Positions 52,424 to 62,237 of a stretch of DNA of 64,000 nucleotides are shown one piece after another. Position 1 is the stretch's first letter. Each line of letters starts with the position of its first letter. A program made the translations under genes and the position numbers. Source of the DNA: Mesorhizobium sp. (GTDB lineage: Bacteria; Pseudomonadota; Alphaproteobacteria; Rhizobiales; Rhizobiaceae); assembly GCF_017306545.1 (NCBI RefSeq), contig NZ_JAFKID010000010.1:62001-126000 (forward strand), in the 5' to 3' direction. The notes beneath the pieces were generated by a model. The model was not told the DNA's origin, searched no databases, and saw nothing but the letters and a program-made list of their open reading frames with translations.

Positions 52424-53182
52424 ATGGCAAAGCTCTTCATCGGAACCGCCGGCTGGAGCATCGGCGCGCGCTACGCCGCGCATTTCCCGGCGGAGGGCAC
52501 GCACCTCGAACGCTACGGCGCCCGGCTCGGTGCCGTCGAGATCAACTCGTCCTTCTATCGTCCGCATCGGCGCGAAACCTACGAGCGCTGGGCGGCGTCG
52601 GTCCCCGCCGGCTTTCGATTCAGCGTGAAACTGCCGAAAGCGATCACGCACGAGCGCCGCCTTGCCGGCTTCGAGGCGCCGCTCGACCGCTTCATGACGG
52701 AGGTCTGCGGGCTCGGCCGCAGGCTCGGCGTGTTGTTGGTCCAGATGCCGCCGAGCCTTCGCTTCGAGGAGCGCACTGCCGCTGCCTTCTTCGAGCGGCT
52801 CGTCGCAGCGAGCGATGCGGCAATCGTGTGCGAGCCGCGCCATGCGAGCTGGCGGGAAGCCGAGCCTCTGCTGCAAGGCTTGAGGGTGGCCCGCGCGGCC
52901 GCCGATCCGCCGCCCTACCCCGGCGCGGACCGTCCGGGCGGATGGAAGGGCCTCGCCTATTTCCGCCTGCATGGCGTACCGCACATCTACCGCTCGGACT
53001 ATTCCGCCGAGCGGCTGAACGACGTCGAAAGGCAGCTTCTGGCGAGCAAGGAGGCCGGCGCGGAAGCCTGGTGCATCTTCGACAACACCGCCGAAGGCCA
53101 TGCGCTGGGAAACGCGCTGGCGGTGCATGATGCGCTTCGCCGGCCCGCAGCGGACACAAAAGCCTTGGCGCAGCCCGGCTGA
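52424..53182 (+). CDS. DUF72 family protein
   Basis: About 252 aa, TIM-barrel-like DUF72 protein. Seen: LFIGTAGWSIGARYAAHFPA, VEINSSFYRPHRRETYERWA, RFSVKLPKAITHERRLAGFE, and YFRLHGVPHIYRSDYSAERL. The reaction is unknown. The start at 52424 follows the family's usual beginning; ATGs at 52382 and 52397 are in frame too. It converges with argG, 7 bp apart. Confidence 0.86.
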   Translation: MAKLFIGTAGWSIGARYAAHFPAEGTHLERYGARLGAVEINSSFYRPHRRETYERWAASVPAGFRFSVKLPKAITHERRLAGFEAPLDRFMTEVCGLGRRLGVLLVQMPPSLRFEERTAAAFFERLVAASDAAIVCEPRHASWREAEPLLQGLRVARAAADPPPYPGADRPGGWKGLAYFRLHGVPHIYRSDYSAERLNDVERQLLASKEAGAEAWCIFDNTAEGHALGNALAVHDALRRPAADTKALAQPG

Positions 53183-53189
53183 TCCCGCC

Positions 53190-54416
<1,227 letters not shown>

Positions 54417-54607
54417 TGGTCACCGTTCCGCGCCAGGATTTTGCGTGGCGAGGTATCACGCCGCTTCCCCGTTCCGCAAGAGACGAACCCGAAGCCGGCA
54501 GGACGGCGGGACGCTGGCCCAGTCCGCAACGATCGCAGCCGTCTGGCTGCAGCACCGCATTTGCGCTAAAGCAGCCCGTACCGAAGCGCCGCGCCGCGAG
54601 ACCATCC

Positions 54608-55249
54608 ATGTCCTTCATTCCCGACACCACGACGCTGGTGCAGTTCGCCATCGCCTCGATCATCCTGGCGATCACGCCGGGACCGGATATGACGCTGTTC
54701 GTCTCGCGTACGCTTTCGCAGGGCCGCGCCCGAGGCTTCGCCTCGATGATGGGCGCGCTCAGCGGCACGTTGGTCCACACGACGCTGGTGGTCGTCGGCA
54801 TTTCCGCGCTGATCGTCGCCTCGCCGATGGCCTTCCTCGTGCTGAAGATCTTCGGCGCCGGTTATCTTGTCTTCCTGGCCTTCCAGGCGATCACCAAGGG
54901 TTCCGCGTTCTCGCCAGAGGCGAAGACGGGGCCGGGCGTCTCCCTGTTCAGGAGCTGGGCGGCCGGACTTGGCGTCAATCTTCTTAATCCGAAGGTCATC
55001 CTGTTCTTCATGACCTTCCTGCCGCAGTTCGTCTCCGCGCACGACCCGCACGCGCCGGGCAAGCTGTTCTTTCTCGGCGCACTGTTCGTGGCGGTATCGA
55101 TCGTGGTGACGGCGCCCATGGTGCTGGCGGCGGAAAAATTCGCCGCTGCGATGAAGGCGAGCCCGCGCGTCACCCGCGTGGTGGACTACCTGTTCGCCAG
55201 CGTGTTCTCCGCCTTCGCGCTGAAGATCATCACGGCGCAGGCGAAATAA
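54608..55249 (+). CDS. LysE/RhtB family amino-acid exporter
   Basis: 213-aa inner-membrane protein with six helices. The family signature is ASIILAITPGPDMTLFVSRT (residues 16-35), and the loop with NLLNPKVILFFMTFLPQFVS lies near residue 120. Family members export amino acids or homoserine lactones. The gene next to argG suggests export of arginine or relatives, but that is only context. The ribosome site before ATG 54608 is weak. Confidence 0.87.
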   Translation: MSFIPDTTTLVQFAIASIILAITPGPDMTLFVSRTLSQGRARGFASMMGALSGTLVHTTLVVVGISALIVASPMAFLVLKIFGAGYLVFLAFQAITKGSAFSPEAKTGPGVSLFRSWAAGLGVNLLNPKVILFFMTFLPQFVSAHDPHAPGKLFFLGALFVAVSIVVTAPMVLAAEKFAAAMKASPRVTRVVDYLFASVFSAFALKIITAQAK

Positions 55250-55310
55250 AGCATCCCTCCCCAACGCGGGAACCGGCTTCGGGACGCAGACATGCGTAAA
55301 ATCAAGACAT

Positions 55311-55353
55311 TAGAGCGTGCGGAGCGAATCTGAAAGATCGCGACGCGCTCTAG
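55311..55353. repeat. Short CTAG-ended palindromic element
   Basis: Inverted ends TAGAGCG / CGCTCTA(G), inner GCG-rich arms, 43 bp. It belongs to the same style of repeat as the longer 105-bp elements (CTAG termini). On the minus strand its TAG at 55352-55350 is the stop codon of the membrane protein gene next to it. Confidence 0.6.
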
Positions 55354-55793
55354 AAGCGCCACGCCCCGGCCGAGCGCCCCGCGACCAGCCAATACGCAAT
55401 GCCGGCGACAAGGCCGGTGCCGACGACCGTCGCCATCATCCGGGGATCGAGAACCGTGAAACCGGCATCAGGCGCCTGGGACACGAAGGCGAGGAAGATC
55501 GCCGCCACGGCACCGCCGCCAATGGCGTAGGTGAGCCAATCGTGCCGGCCCAGCACCTCGCCGATCAGGATGATGACGACAGACGGGACGAAGCCGAAAT
55601 AGGCGACGAACAGGGCGACGACAGGGACGGAGAAGACGAGCGGACCGGCCAGCAACGGCGGCGCGTCGTTCGGCTCGAAGCCGGCCCAGGCGAAGAGGAT
55701 GACATGCAGGAAAGCGCTTGCCGCCAGCGAAGCGGTGGCGTAGCCGAGGAGGATGACGGCAAGGCGCAGCAGGCAGGCAAGCACACGGCTCAC
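55350..55793 (-). CDS. Hypothetical membrane protein
   Basis: 147 aa with four helices ([78 protein letters not shown]). Function unknown. It overlaps rlmN by 4 bp at its start, so it is co-translated with it. The stop TAG is provided by a palindromic repeat (55311-55353), so the natural C-terminus may have been changed by that insertion. Confidence 0.75.
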   Translation of the reverse strand: MSRVLACLLRLAVILLGYATASLAASAFLHVILFAWAGFEPNDAPPLLAGPLVFSVPVVALFVAYFGFVPSVVIILIGEVLGRHDWLTYAIGGGAVAAIFLAFVSQAPDAGFTVLDPRMMATVVGTGLVAGIAYWLVAGRSAGAWRF

Positions 55794-57022
55794 GCCTCGC
55801 CGTGCCCCGCGATCATCATCGCCTCAAGTGCCAGACGGTCCACTTTCCGCATGCGCTCCGATTCCGACTTCAATTGGCCGCAGGCGGCGAGGATGTCTCG
55901 GCCGCGCGGCGTGCGGATCGGCGAAGCGTAGCCGGCATTGTTGATGAAGTCGGCGAACTTTTCGATCGTCTCCCAGTCGGAGCACTGGTAGTTGGTGCCC
56001 GGCCACGGATTGAAGGGGATCAGGTTGATCTTGGCCGGAATGCCTTTCAAGAGCGCCACCAGCGCGCGGGCGTCGTCGAGGCTGTCGTTGACGTCCTTCA
56101 GCATGACGTATTCGAAGGTGATGCGGCGCGCGTTGGACAGACCCGGATAGGCGCGGCAGGCGGCGATCAGGTCCTTCAGAGGGAACTTCTTGTTGATCGG
56201 CACCAGAAGGTCGCGTAGGTCGTCGTTGGTGGCGTGCAGCGAGATCGCCAGCATGACGCCGATTTCCTCGCCGGTGCGGGTGATTTCCGGCACCACGCCG
56301 GAGGTCGACAACGTGATGCGGCGCTTCGACAGCGCCAGCCCGTCGCCGTCGGAAGCGATCAGCAGCGCCTTCTTCACCGCCTCGAAATTATACAGCGGCT
56401 CGCCCATGCCCATCATGACGATGTTGGACACCTTTCGCCCTTCCGCCGGCACGATGGCGCCGGCCGGCGTGTCGCGGTCGGGGAAGTCACCCAGCCGGTC
56501 GCGGGCGGTGAGAAGCTGTGCGAGGATTTCCTCGGCCGTCAGGTTGCGCACCAGCTTCTGCGTGCCGGTGTGGCAGAAGGAGCAGGTGAGCGTGCAGCCG
56601 ACCTGGCTGGAAATGCACAGCGTGCCACGCCCTTCCTCGGGAATGTAGACCGTCTCGATCTCGACCGGACGGCCGGCGCCGCGAGGCGGAAACCGGAACA
56701 GCCACTTGCGCGTGCCGTCAGTGGAAATCTGCTCCTCGACGATCTCCGGCCGCGCCACGGTGAAGTGCCGATCGAGCGCCGCGCGCAGGTCTTTGGAGAT
56801 ATTGAACATGTGGGCGAAGTCGGAGACGCCGCGCACGTAGAGCCAGTGCCAGAGCTGGCTGACGCGCATCCTCGCCTGTTTTTCCGGCACGATGCCGGCG
56901 GCGACGAGCGCTTCGGCCATCTCGGCGCGGTCCATGCCGATCAGCGTCGGCTTTTCAGGCGTGACGGAAGCACGCAGCGCGTCGCGCGCGCCAGGGGCGG
57001 TAAGATCGAGCGAAAGGGACAT
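55790..57022 (-). CDS. rlmN: 23S rRNA/tRNA (adenine-C2)-methyltransferase RlmN
   Basis: 410-aa radical SAM enzyme methylating A2503 of 23S rRNA and A37 of some tRNAs. The CxxxCxxC cluster motif is in [18 protein letters not shown] (about residues 140-157); other landmarks are [11 protein letters not shown], the [14 protein letters not shown] block, [14 protein letters not shown] and the C-terminal Cys region [13 protein letters not shown] -10-like TATATT is very near the start, so the leader may be very short. Confidence 0.96.
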   Translation of the reverse strand: MSLSLDLTAPGARDALRASVTPEKPTLIGMDRAEMAEALVAAGIVPEKQARMRVSQLWHWLYVRGVSDFAHMFNISKDLRAALDRHFTVARPEIVEEQISTDGTRKWLFRFPPRGAGRPVEIETVYIPEEGRGTLCISSQVGCTLTCSFCHTGTQKLVRNLTAEEILAQLLTARDRLGDFPDRDTPAGAIVPAEGRKVSNIVMMGMGEPLYNFEAVKKALLIASDGDGLALSKRRITLSTSGVVPEITRTGEEIGVMLAISLHATNDDLRDLLVPINKKFPLKDLIAACRAYPGLSNARRITFEYVMLKDVNDSLDDARALVALLKGIPAKINLIPFNPWPGTNYQCSDWETIEKFADFINNAGYASPIRTPRGRDILAACGQLKSESERMRKVDRLALEAMMIAGHGEA

Positions 57023-57209
57023 GGCCGGCCCAATATAAGCGATTTGCGGCCGATTTCAGCATCGGCCGCCAGGAAAGCGCGGCGCATAGCACAGGATGGA
57101 GGAAGAGTCATTCGCCGGTGGCGGCAAAGGCTGCTCATATCTGATCAGACACGGGTTCAAGCCGCTCCGGCACTGTGTTACCGCTCGCTGAAACCAGGTA
57201 GCTTCGACG

Positions 57210-58559
57210 ATGACGGTCCCGGCCCGAAAATACCCTATGTTGCGACGCACGCGCGTTTTGTGGGGTTCGCGCCGGGTCTGGCAACCTCGCCTGGTGTTCT
57301 GGAGCGGTGCCATCGCCGTCGGCCTGATCAGCGTTCTGTTCGCGAAACTGGCCGATCTCGCGCAGGTCGGATTTCATACGATGGTCAATGACGGCCATGG
57401 CTGGCGCGGCTGGCTGCCGCTGGTCGTCACGCCACTCGGCTTCGTGGCGTGCGCCTGGCTCGCCTTCGCCTGCTTCCCCAACTCGCAGGGCAGCGGCATC
57501 CCGCAGGCGATCGCCGCGCGGCATCTTCGCTCCGACGAAGACCGCAGCCGCCTTCTTTCGCTTAAAATGGTGATCGGCAAGATCGGCCTGACCCTTCTGG
57601 GACTGCTCTGCGGCGCCTCGATCAGCCGCGAGGGGCCGACGGTGCAGGTGGGCGCCTCGGTCATGCTGCAAGCGGCGCGCTGGGGCGGCATCGCGCAGGA
57701 ACGGGGGCTCATACTGGCCGGATCGGCGGCGGGCGTGGCGGCCGCCTTCAACACGCCGCTCGCCGGCATCGTCTTCGCCATAGAGGAAATGGGCCGCACC
57801 TACCAGGCACGCACCAACGGACTGGTGCTGACGGCGGTGATCTTCGCCGGCCTCGCTTCGCTGGGGCTTGTCGGCAACTACACCTATTTCGGCGTCGCCA
57901 AGGGCAGCGTGTCGTTCTCCGACTGGCCGCTGGTGCTCGCCTGCGGCGTCATCGGCGGCGGCTTCGGGGCGCTGTTCTCGTGGCTGACGCTCAAGGCGAC
58001 GCGCCGCATCCGGCGCTGGAACACGCTGCAACCGCTGAAACGCACGCTGGTGGTGGCCGCGCTATGCGGGCTCGCCGTCGCCGCCATCGGGCTGGCCGCC
58101 GGCGGCCTGACGTTCGGGACCGGCTACAGCCAAGCGCGCAGCGCCATCGAAGGCACGCCGCTGCCGTGGTATTTCTTCGGCGCCAAGCTGGCGGCCGGCG
58201 TTCTATCGACGGTTTCGGGAATTCCCGGCGGCCTGTTTGCGCCGTCCCTGGCGGTAGGGGCCGGCGTCGGCAGCACGCTAGGCCTCCTCTTCGGCTCCTC
58301 CATAGGCACCGCCTCGCTGCTCGGCATGGCAGGTTATTTCGCCGGCGTGGTGCAGGCGCCGATGACCGCGTTCGTCATCATCCTCGAAATGACCGGCAAT
58401 CACGACAACGTCATTGCGCTGATGCTGGCGTCGATGCTCGGCTATGGCACTGCGCGCATCGTCTCGCACGAACCGCTCTACCACGCCCTGTCGCGCATCT
58501 TCATCGCGGAGGCGATTCGCAGGCATCGGGCCGAGGCTCTGTCCGGCGCAGAAGACTGA
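57210..58559 (+). CDS. ClC family chloride transporter
   Basis: 449-aa membrane protein of the ClC family. Selectivity motifs: SQGSGIPQAI, ISREGPTVQVG (with the gating Glu), GGLFAPSLAVGAG. A Glu pair in IVFAIEEMGRTYQ matches the position of the inner proton Glu of E. coli ClC-ec1, so it is more likely a Cl-/H+ antiporter than a channel. No CBS domains are present after the membrane part. It could help with acid resistance or charge balance. Confidence 0.9.
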   Translation: MTVPARKYPMLRRTRVLWGSRRVWQPRLVFWSGAIAVGLISVLFAKLADLAQVGFHTMVNDGHGWRGWLPLVVTPLGFVACAWLAFACFPNSQGSGIPQAIAARHLRSDEDRSRLLSLKMVIGKIGLTLLGLLCGASISREGPTVQVGASVMLQAARWGGIAQERGLILAGSAAGVAAAFNTPLAGIVFAIEEMGRTYQARTNGLVLTAVIFAGLASLGLVGNYTYFGVAKGSVSFSDWPLVLACGVIGGGFGALFSWLTLKATRRIRRWNTLQPLKRTLVVAALCGLAVAAIGLAAGGLTFGTGYSQARSAIEGTPLPWYFFGAKLAAGVLSTVSGIPGGLFAPSLAVGAGVGSTLGLLFGSSIGTASLLGMAGYFAGVVQAPMTAFVIILEMTGNHDNVIALMLASMLGYGTARIVSHEPLYHALSRIFIAEAIRRHRAEALSGAED

Positions 58560-58601
58560 GTCTTCGGTGGTCGACAGCCACCGTCACTGACGAGGTGATG
58601 C

Positions 58602-59105
58602 CTACTTGCAGGTCTTGATCGAATCCAGCGCCGCCGAGATGCCCTTGAGCGAGAAGACGTAGCTGGTCGTGTTGCCGCGGCCGGACTTCGCCTGCACCTT
58701 CATATCGGAGCCGGCCTTCATGGCGGCGATCAGCACCGGCTCCTCGGCCGCGTTCTCCACCCAGGCGGACTTGCCCTTGGTGAACATGGAGAAGGATTTC
58801 TTGTCGATGGTGACGGTGGCCTTCGAGCCTTCCTGGAAATTGTAGCCGGCGATGAACTGCGGCTCGTAGGAAACCTGCTGGCCCGGCCGCTGGCTGACGA
58901 AGAAGAACATGTCGCCGTGGTCGAGCGTCGGCGGCTGCTTGTCGGTCGGAACGGTCAGCACGTAGCAGACCTTGCCGCTGGAGGTCTTGTAGCTGTAGGT
59001 GCCCCAGGCGGCGTGCTGGCCGATCTTGGTCGCCTGTTGGGCGAGCGCCGGAGCAGCGCCCGCGACAAGGATGAGGCTCGCAACTGTGGCAATCAATCCG
59101 CGCAT
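58602..59105 (-). CDS. Invasion-associated locus B family protein
   Basis: 167-aa secreted protein of the IalB family, common in rhizobia, Bartonella and Brucella. Signal peptide: VASLILVAGAAPALAQ. Mature part: IGQHAAWGTYSYKTSSGKVC, then FVSQRPGQQVSYEPQFIAGY, VTIDKKSFSMFTKGKSAWVE and the end SLKGISAALDSIKTC. Two Cys, one near the start and one next to the end, are typical. In Bartonella IalB affects red-cell entry, but the role in free-living species is unknown. Confidence 0.9.
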   Translation of the reverse strand: MRGLIATVASLILVAGAAPALAQQATKIGQHAAWGTYSYKTSSGKVCYVLTVPTDKQPPTLDHGDMFFFVSQRPGQQVSYEPQFIAGYNFQEGSKATVTIDKKSFSMFTKGKSAWVENAAEEPVLIAAMKAGSDMKVQAKSGRGNTTSYVFSLKGISAALDSIKTCK

Positions 59106-59377
59106 CGCTTTTCCCGTATTCCCAAATGGTTCGAAAGGCGGGCCGGATCGCGCCCCGCCCCGTTCGCTTCATTTTGATTTAATCTGGGTTACCAAAGGAT
59201 GAACGTTCCCGGAAAGGAACCTTTACCAAAGGAAACCGCCGCCGTCTCCGCGCCGCCGCCTTCCGGCGGCCGCACGATGTCCCTGGCCAGACTTGGAAAA
59301 TAGGAAAGCGGCGAGAGTTTGACTGACTTCGAACCGCGATCGCGATCGGCAGGCACGGCGCGAGAGTGCCGCCCGGC

Positions 59378-59728
59378 TCAGTCTTTCGCCAGCGCCTCGC
59401 GCGCCGCCAGGCGGTGCGCCGGCGTGATGTGGGCGCGCACGGCGGCGATCGCGGCCGTCAGCACGGCGACGTCGTCGGTGAAGCCGAGACCGAAGATGAT
59501 GTCAGGGATGGCGTCGGTCGGCAGGACGAAATAGCCCAGCGCCGCCAACAGGATACCCTTGGCGCGAAGCGGCGTCTTGCTGTCCAGCGCGCAGTAGTAG
59601 GCGGCGACCACATCCTCCATGAAGGGGACGTGCCGCGCGGCCTTCTTCGCCGTACGCCAGAATTTCGCGCGAACCTCGCTTTCGTCGCCGGCGCTGCCGG
59701 AGAAATCGAAGCCGGGCTGCTTCACCAT
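59378..59728 (-). CDS. DUF1232 (YkvA-like) protein
   Basis: 116 aa. The YkvA/DUF1232 signature ALGYFVLPTDAIPDIIFGLG is at residues 64-83. The N-terminal half is charged (DESEVRAKFWRTAKKAARHV); a hydrophobic helix then follows. Members are small membrane-associated proteins of unknown function. Confidence 0.88.
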   Translation of the reverse strand: MVKQPGFDFSGSAGDESEVRAKFWRTAKKAARHVPFMEDVVAAYYCALDSKTPLRAKGILLAALGYFVLPTDAIPDIIFGLGFTDDVAVLTAAIAAVRAHITPAHRLAAREALAKD

Positions 59729-59811
59729 CTGCCTGTCTCCTTTCGGCAGCCTCGGAGAGCCGCCTCAGAAGAATGTGGGGAACGTGCGCCGCCGCTGCAA
59801 GCCCCGCCGCA

Positions 59812-60108
59812 TCAGCGGGCGGCGAGCCGGTCGATCTTGCCCGCCAGGTCGAAATCGAGCGCGGTCAGGCCGCCGGCGTCGTGCGTGTTCAAAGTAATGT
59901 GAACGGTCTTGTAGACGTTCGACCAGTCCGGATGATGGTCCATCTTCTCCGCAGCCAGCGCCACACGCGTCATGAAGGCGAAGGCTTCGGAAAAATTGCG
60001 GAACTCGAAGGTCCGGCTGATCGAGCCGCCGCCGGCCGCGAGCATCCAGCCGTCGAGACGCGCCAACGCCTCCTCGACGGCGACCGCAGAAAGCTTCTCG
60101 CGTGCCAT
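59812..60108 (-). CDS. phhB: Pterin-4a-carbinolamine dehydratase
   Basis: 98-aa enzyme recycling the 4a-hydroxy-tetrahydropterin cofactor. Catalytic block [20 protein letters not shown] (about residues 54-73) contains the two His and the conserved W. The start ATG overlaps the stop of thpR by one base (TGATG), so the two are in one operon. No phenylalanine hydroxylase gene is nearby. Confidence 0.93.
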   Translation of the reverse strand: MAREKLSAVAVEEALARLDGWMLAAGGGSISRTFEFRNFSEAFAFMTRVALAAEKMDHHPDWSNVYKTVHITLNTHDAGGLTALDFDLAGKIDRLAAR

Positions 60109-60704
60109 CAGCGCATCGCTCCCGACAGGCCGCGCGCATCGTCGCGGCGGTCGGAAACGCGACCCTCGCCGGCCAGCAGCGGCCAGGCTTCCTCCACCAC
60201 GTAGGGGCCGCCGCCGACCGAATCGCGCGACGACATCAGCACGAAACGGCCGACGCGGAACGGCACGGCGGCGAAATTGCCGCGCGCCGAAAGATAATGG
60301 GCGACGTCGAGCGGGCTGGTGTTGCGCAGCCGGGCAAGCGTGACGTGCGGCATGAACTTGCGCGGATCGGAAGGCAGGCCGAGCCGCTGGCAGATGCGCT
60401 CGATCTCGCCTTGCAGCGCCGCCATGTCCGGCGAGGCGGCGACGCCGGCCCACACCGCATGCGGCTTCTTGCCGCCGAAGGCGCCGACGCCCGACAGGGT
60501 CAGCGTGAAGGAAGGACGCCGCACCCGGTCCAGCGCGTCGGCGATCTCGTCGGCGACATGGCCCTCGACGTCGCCGATGAAGCGCAACGTGATGTGATAG
60601 TTCTCGACGTCGATCCAGCGGGCGCCCGGCAAGCCTCCCCTGAGCAGGGAGAGGGAGAGGGCGGCGTCACGCGGAATTTCGAGGGCGGTGAAAAGACGTG
60701 GCAT
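60108..60704 (-). CDS. thpR: RNA 2',3'-cyclic phosphodiesterase
   Basis: 198-aa 2H phosphoesterase (LigT family), opening 2',3'-cyclic phosphates. The two HxTx motifs are [15 protein letters not shown] (about residue 38) and [14 protein letters not shown] (about residue 124). It lies upstream of phhB and is translationally coupled to it. Confidence 0.92.
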   Translation of the reverse strand: MPRLFTALEIPRDAALSLSLLRGGLPGARWIDVENYHITLRFIGDVEGHVADEIADALDRVRRPSFTLTLSGVGAFGGKKPHAVWAGVAASPDMAALQGEIERICQRLGLPSDPRKFMPHVTLARLRNTSPLDVAHYLSARGNFAAVPFRVGRFVLMSSRDSVGGGPYVVEEAWPLLAGEGRVSDRRDDARGLSGAMR

Positions 60705-60842
60705 GGCAAGCCTCCTGTCCTCGAATCGAACTCTCGCCCTCGCAGCGAATCACCGATGGCCGGCCGGGGCAAGCTGTTTGTTGCCGAAGCCGTGCATCGG
60801 CCTGTACCCGACAACCGCCGGGCCGCCGCACGGTTCCGTCGC

Positions 60843-61481
60843 CTATGACTTCGATTGCAGCGCCGTCACCGCTTTCTCGATCGCCGGCAGAATGCCTTCG
60901 ACCATGCGCCGCACACCGGCGGCGTTGGGGTGCATGGCGTCGTCCAGCTCCAGCGCGGCATTGCCGGCGACGCCGTCGAGGAAGAAGGGGTAGAGCGGCA
61001 CGCTGTATTTTTGCGCCAGGCGCGGATAGAGCGCGTCGAACGCCTCGCCGTAGGCATGGCCGAGGTTGGGGGCTGCCACCATGCCGGCGAGCAGCACCGG
61101 GATGTTGCGCGCCTTCAGTCGCGCCAGCATGGCGTCGAGGTTCTGTTCGACCAGCGCCGGATCGACGCCGCGCAGCATGTCGTTGGCGCCGAGTTCGAGG
61201 ATGACCAGCCCGGTCCCATCCGGCACCGACCAGTCGAGCCGGGCGAGCCCGGCGCTGGTGGTGTCGCCGGAGACGCCGGCGTTGACGACGGTCACGTCCA
61301 GTCCCTTTGCGCGCAGCGCCTTTTCCAACTGGTCGGTGAAGCCTTCTCCGGGTGCCAGCCTGTAACCGGCCATCAGGCTGTCGCCGAAGCCGACCACCGT
61401 GAACGGCTGAGCCCCGGCTTGCCTTGCCACGGCGGCGAATGCGAACAGGGCGAAGACGAAAACGAGATGTTTGAAAGCCAT
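60843..61481 (-). CDS. tesA: TesA-like arylesterase/lysophospholipase (SGNH)
   Basis: 212-aa secreted SGNH esterase. Signal peptide: LVFVFALFAFAAVARQAGA. Block I FGDSLMAGYRLAPGEGF (Ser about residue 35), block II NAGVSGDTTSAG, block III ELGANDMLRG and block V DDAMHPNAAGVRRMVEGI (Asp and His) are all present. Divergent from ybbA, as in E. coli, where tesA and ybbAP are also neighbours. Confidence 0.92.
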   Translation of the reverse strand: MAFKHLVFVFALFAFAAVARQAGAQPFTVVGFGDSLMAGYRLAPGEGFTDQLEKALRAKGLDVTVVNAGVSGDTTSAGLARLDWSVPDGTGLVILELGANDMLRGVDPALVEQNLDAMLARLKARNIPVLLAGMVAAPNLGHAYGEAFDALYPRLAQKYSVPLYPFFLDGVAGNAALELDDAMHPNAAGVRRMVEGILPAIEKAVTALQSKS

Positions 61482-61535
61482 GCGGACCGGCCCATATGAG
61501 CAAGGCACTTTTCTCCCATATAGGATGACCATGCC

Positions 61536-62237
61536 GTGAAGGAAGCCGTGATCGCATTGCGGGACGTGTCGCTCCGGCTCGGTGAAGGCGCGTCCGCCGT
61601 GCAGGTCCTCGACGCGGTCAGCCTCGACGTCCTGGCCGGCGAAGCGGTCGGCATCGTCGGGCCGTCCGGCTCGGGAAAATCGACCCTGCTGATGGTCCTG
61701 GCCGGACTGGAGCGGATCGATTCGGGAACCATCCGGATTGCCGGCGAATCGCTGATCGGCCAGAGCGAGAACCGGATCGCGTCGTTCCGGGGCCGCAACA
61801 TCGGCATCGTCTTCCAGGCTTTCCATCTCATCCCCAACATGACGGCGCTGGAGAACGTCGCGGTGCCGCTGGAGCTTGCCGGCCGCCGCGACGCTTTCGA
61901 GGCGGCTGCGGCGGAATTGGCGGCGGTGGGGCTCGCCGGGCGCGTCACCCATTATCCCGGCGAACTGTCGGGCGGCGAGCAGCAGCGCGTGGCGATCGCA
62001 CGCGCCCTGGCGCCGGCGCCGCGCATCCTGATCGCCGACGAGCCGACCGGCAATCTCGACCAGAAAACCGGCCGGCAGGTGGCCGACCTGTTGTTCGCCA
62101 AGGCGGCCGAGCGCGGCACGACGCTGGTACTGGTCACGCACGACCCGGCGCTCGCGGCGCGTTGCCACCGGCAGGTGGCGATGCGCTCGGGCCGGATCGA
62201 AAGCGCCGCGCCGCCGGCAAGGCTGGCGACCGCATGA
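61536..62237 (+). CDS. ybbA: ABC transporter ATP-binding protein YbbA
   Basis: 233-aa ATPase of the LolD/MacB class. Walker A: GPSGSGKSTLL (about residues 42-52); signature LSGGEQQRVAIARAL; Walker B ILIADEPTGNLD; switch His in VTHDPALA. The GTG start at 61536 follows AGGATG. It overlaps the permease gene by 4 bp (ATGA). The pair is the YbbAP type, linked to lysophospholipase TesA by conserved gene order. Confidence 0.92.
   Translation: MKEAVIALRDVSLRLGEGASAVQVLDAVSLDVLAGEAVGIVGPSGSGKSTLLMVLAGLERIDSGTIRIAGESLIGQSENRIASFRGRNIGIVFQAFHLIPNMTALENVAVPLELAGRRDAFEAAAAELAAVGLAGRVTHYPGELSGGEQQRVAIARALAPAPRILIADEPTGNLDQKTGRQVADLLFAKAAERGTTLVLVTHDPALAARCHRQVAMRSGRIESAAPPARLATA

Noticed and set aside
54530-54585. 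Possible decayed copy of the 105-bp repeat (CGTCTGGCTGCA, CCGCATTTG, GCTAAAGC)
   Set aside because: Only short pieces match, in a different order and orientation; no CTAG ends. Could be chance.
59205-59220. GTTCC-CGGAAA-GGAAC inverted repeat upstream of ialB
   Set aside because: Short arms, no T-tract and no matching site elsewhere; too weak to call.
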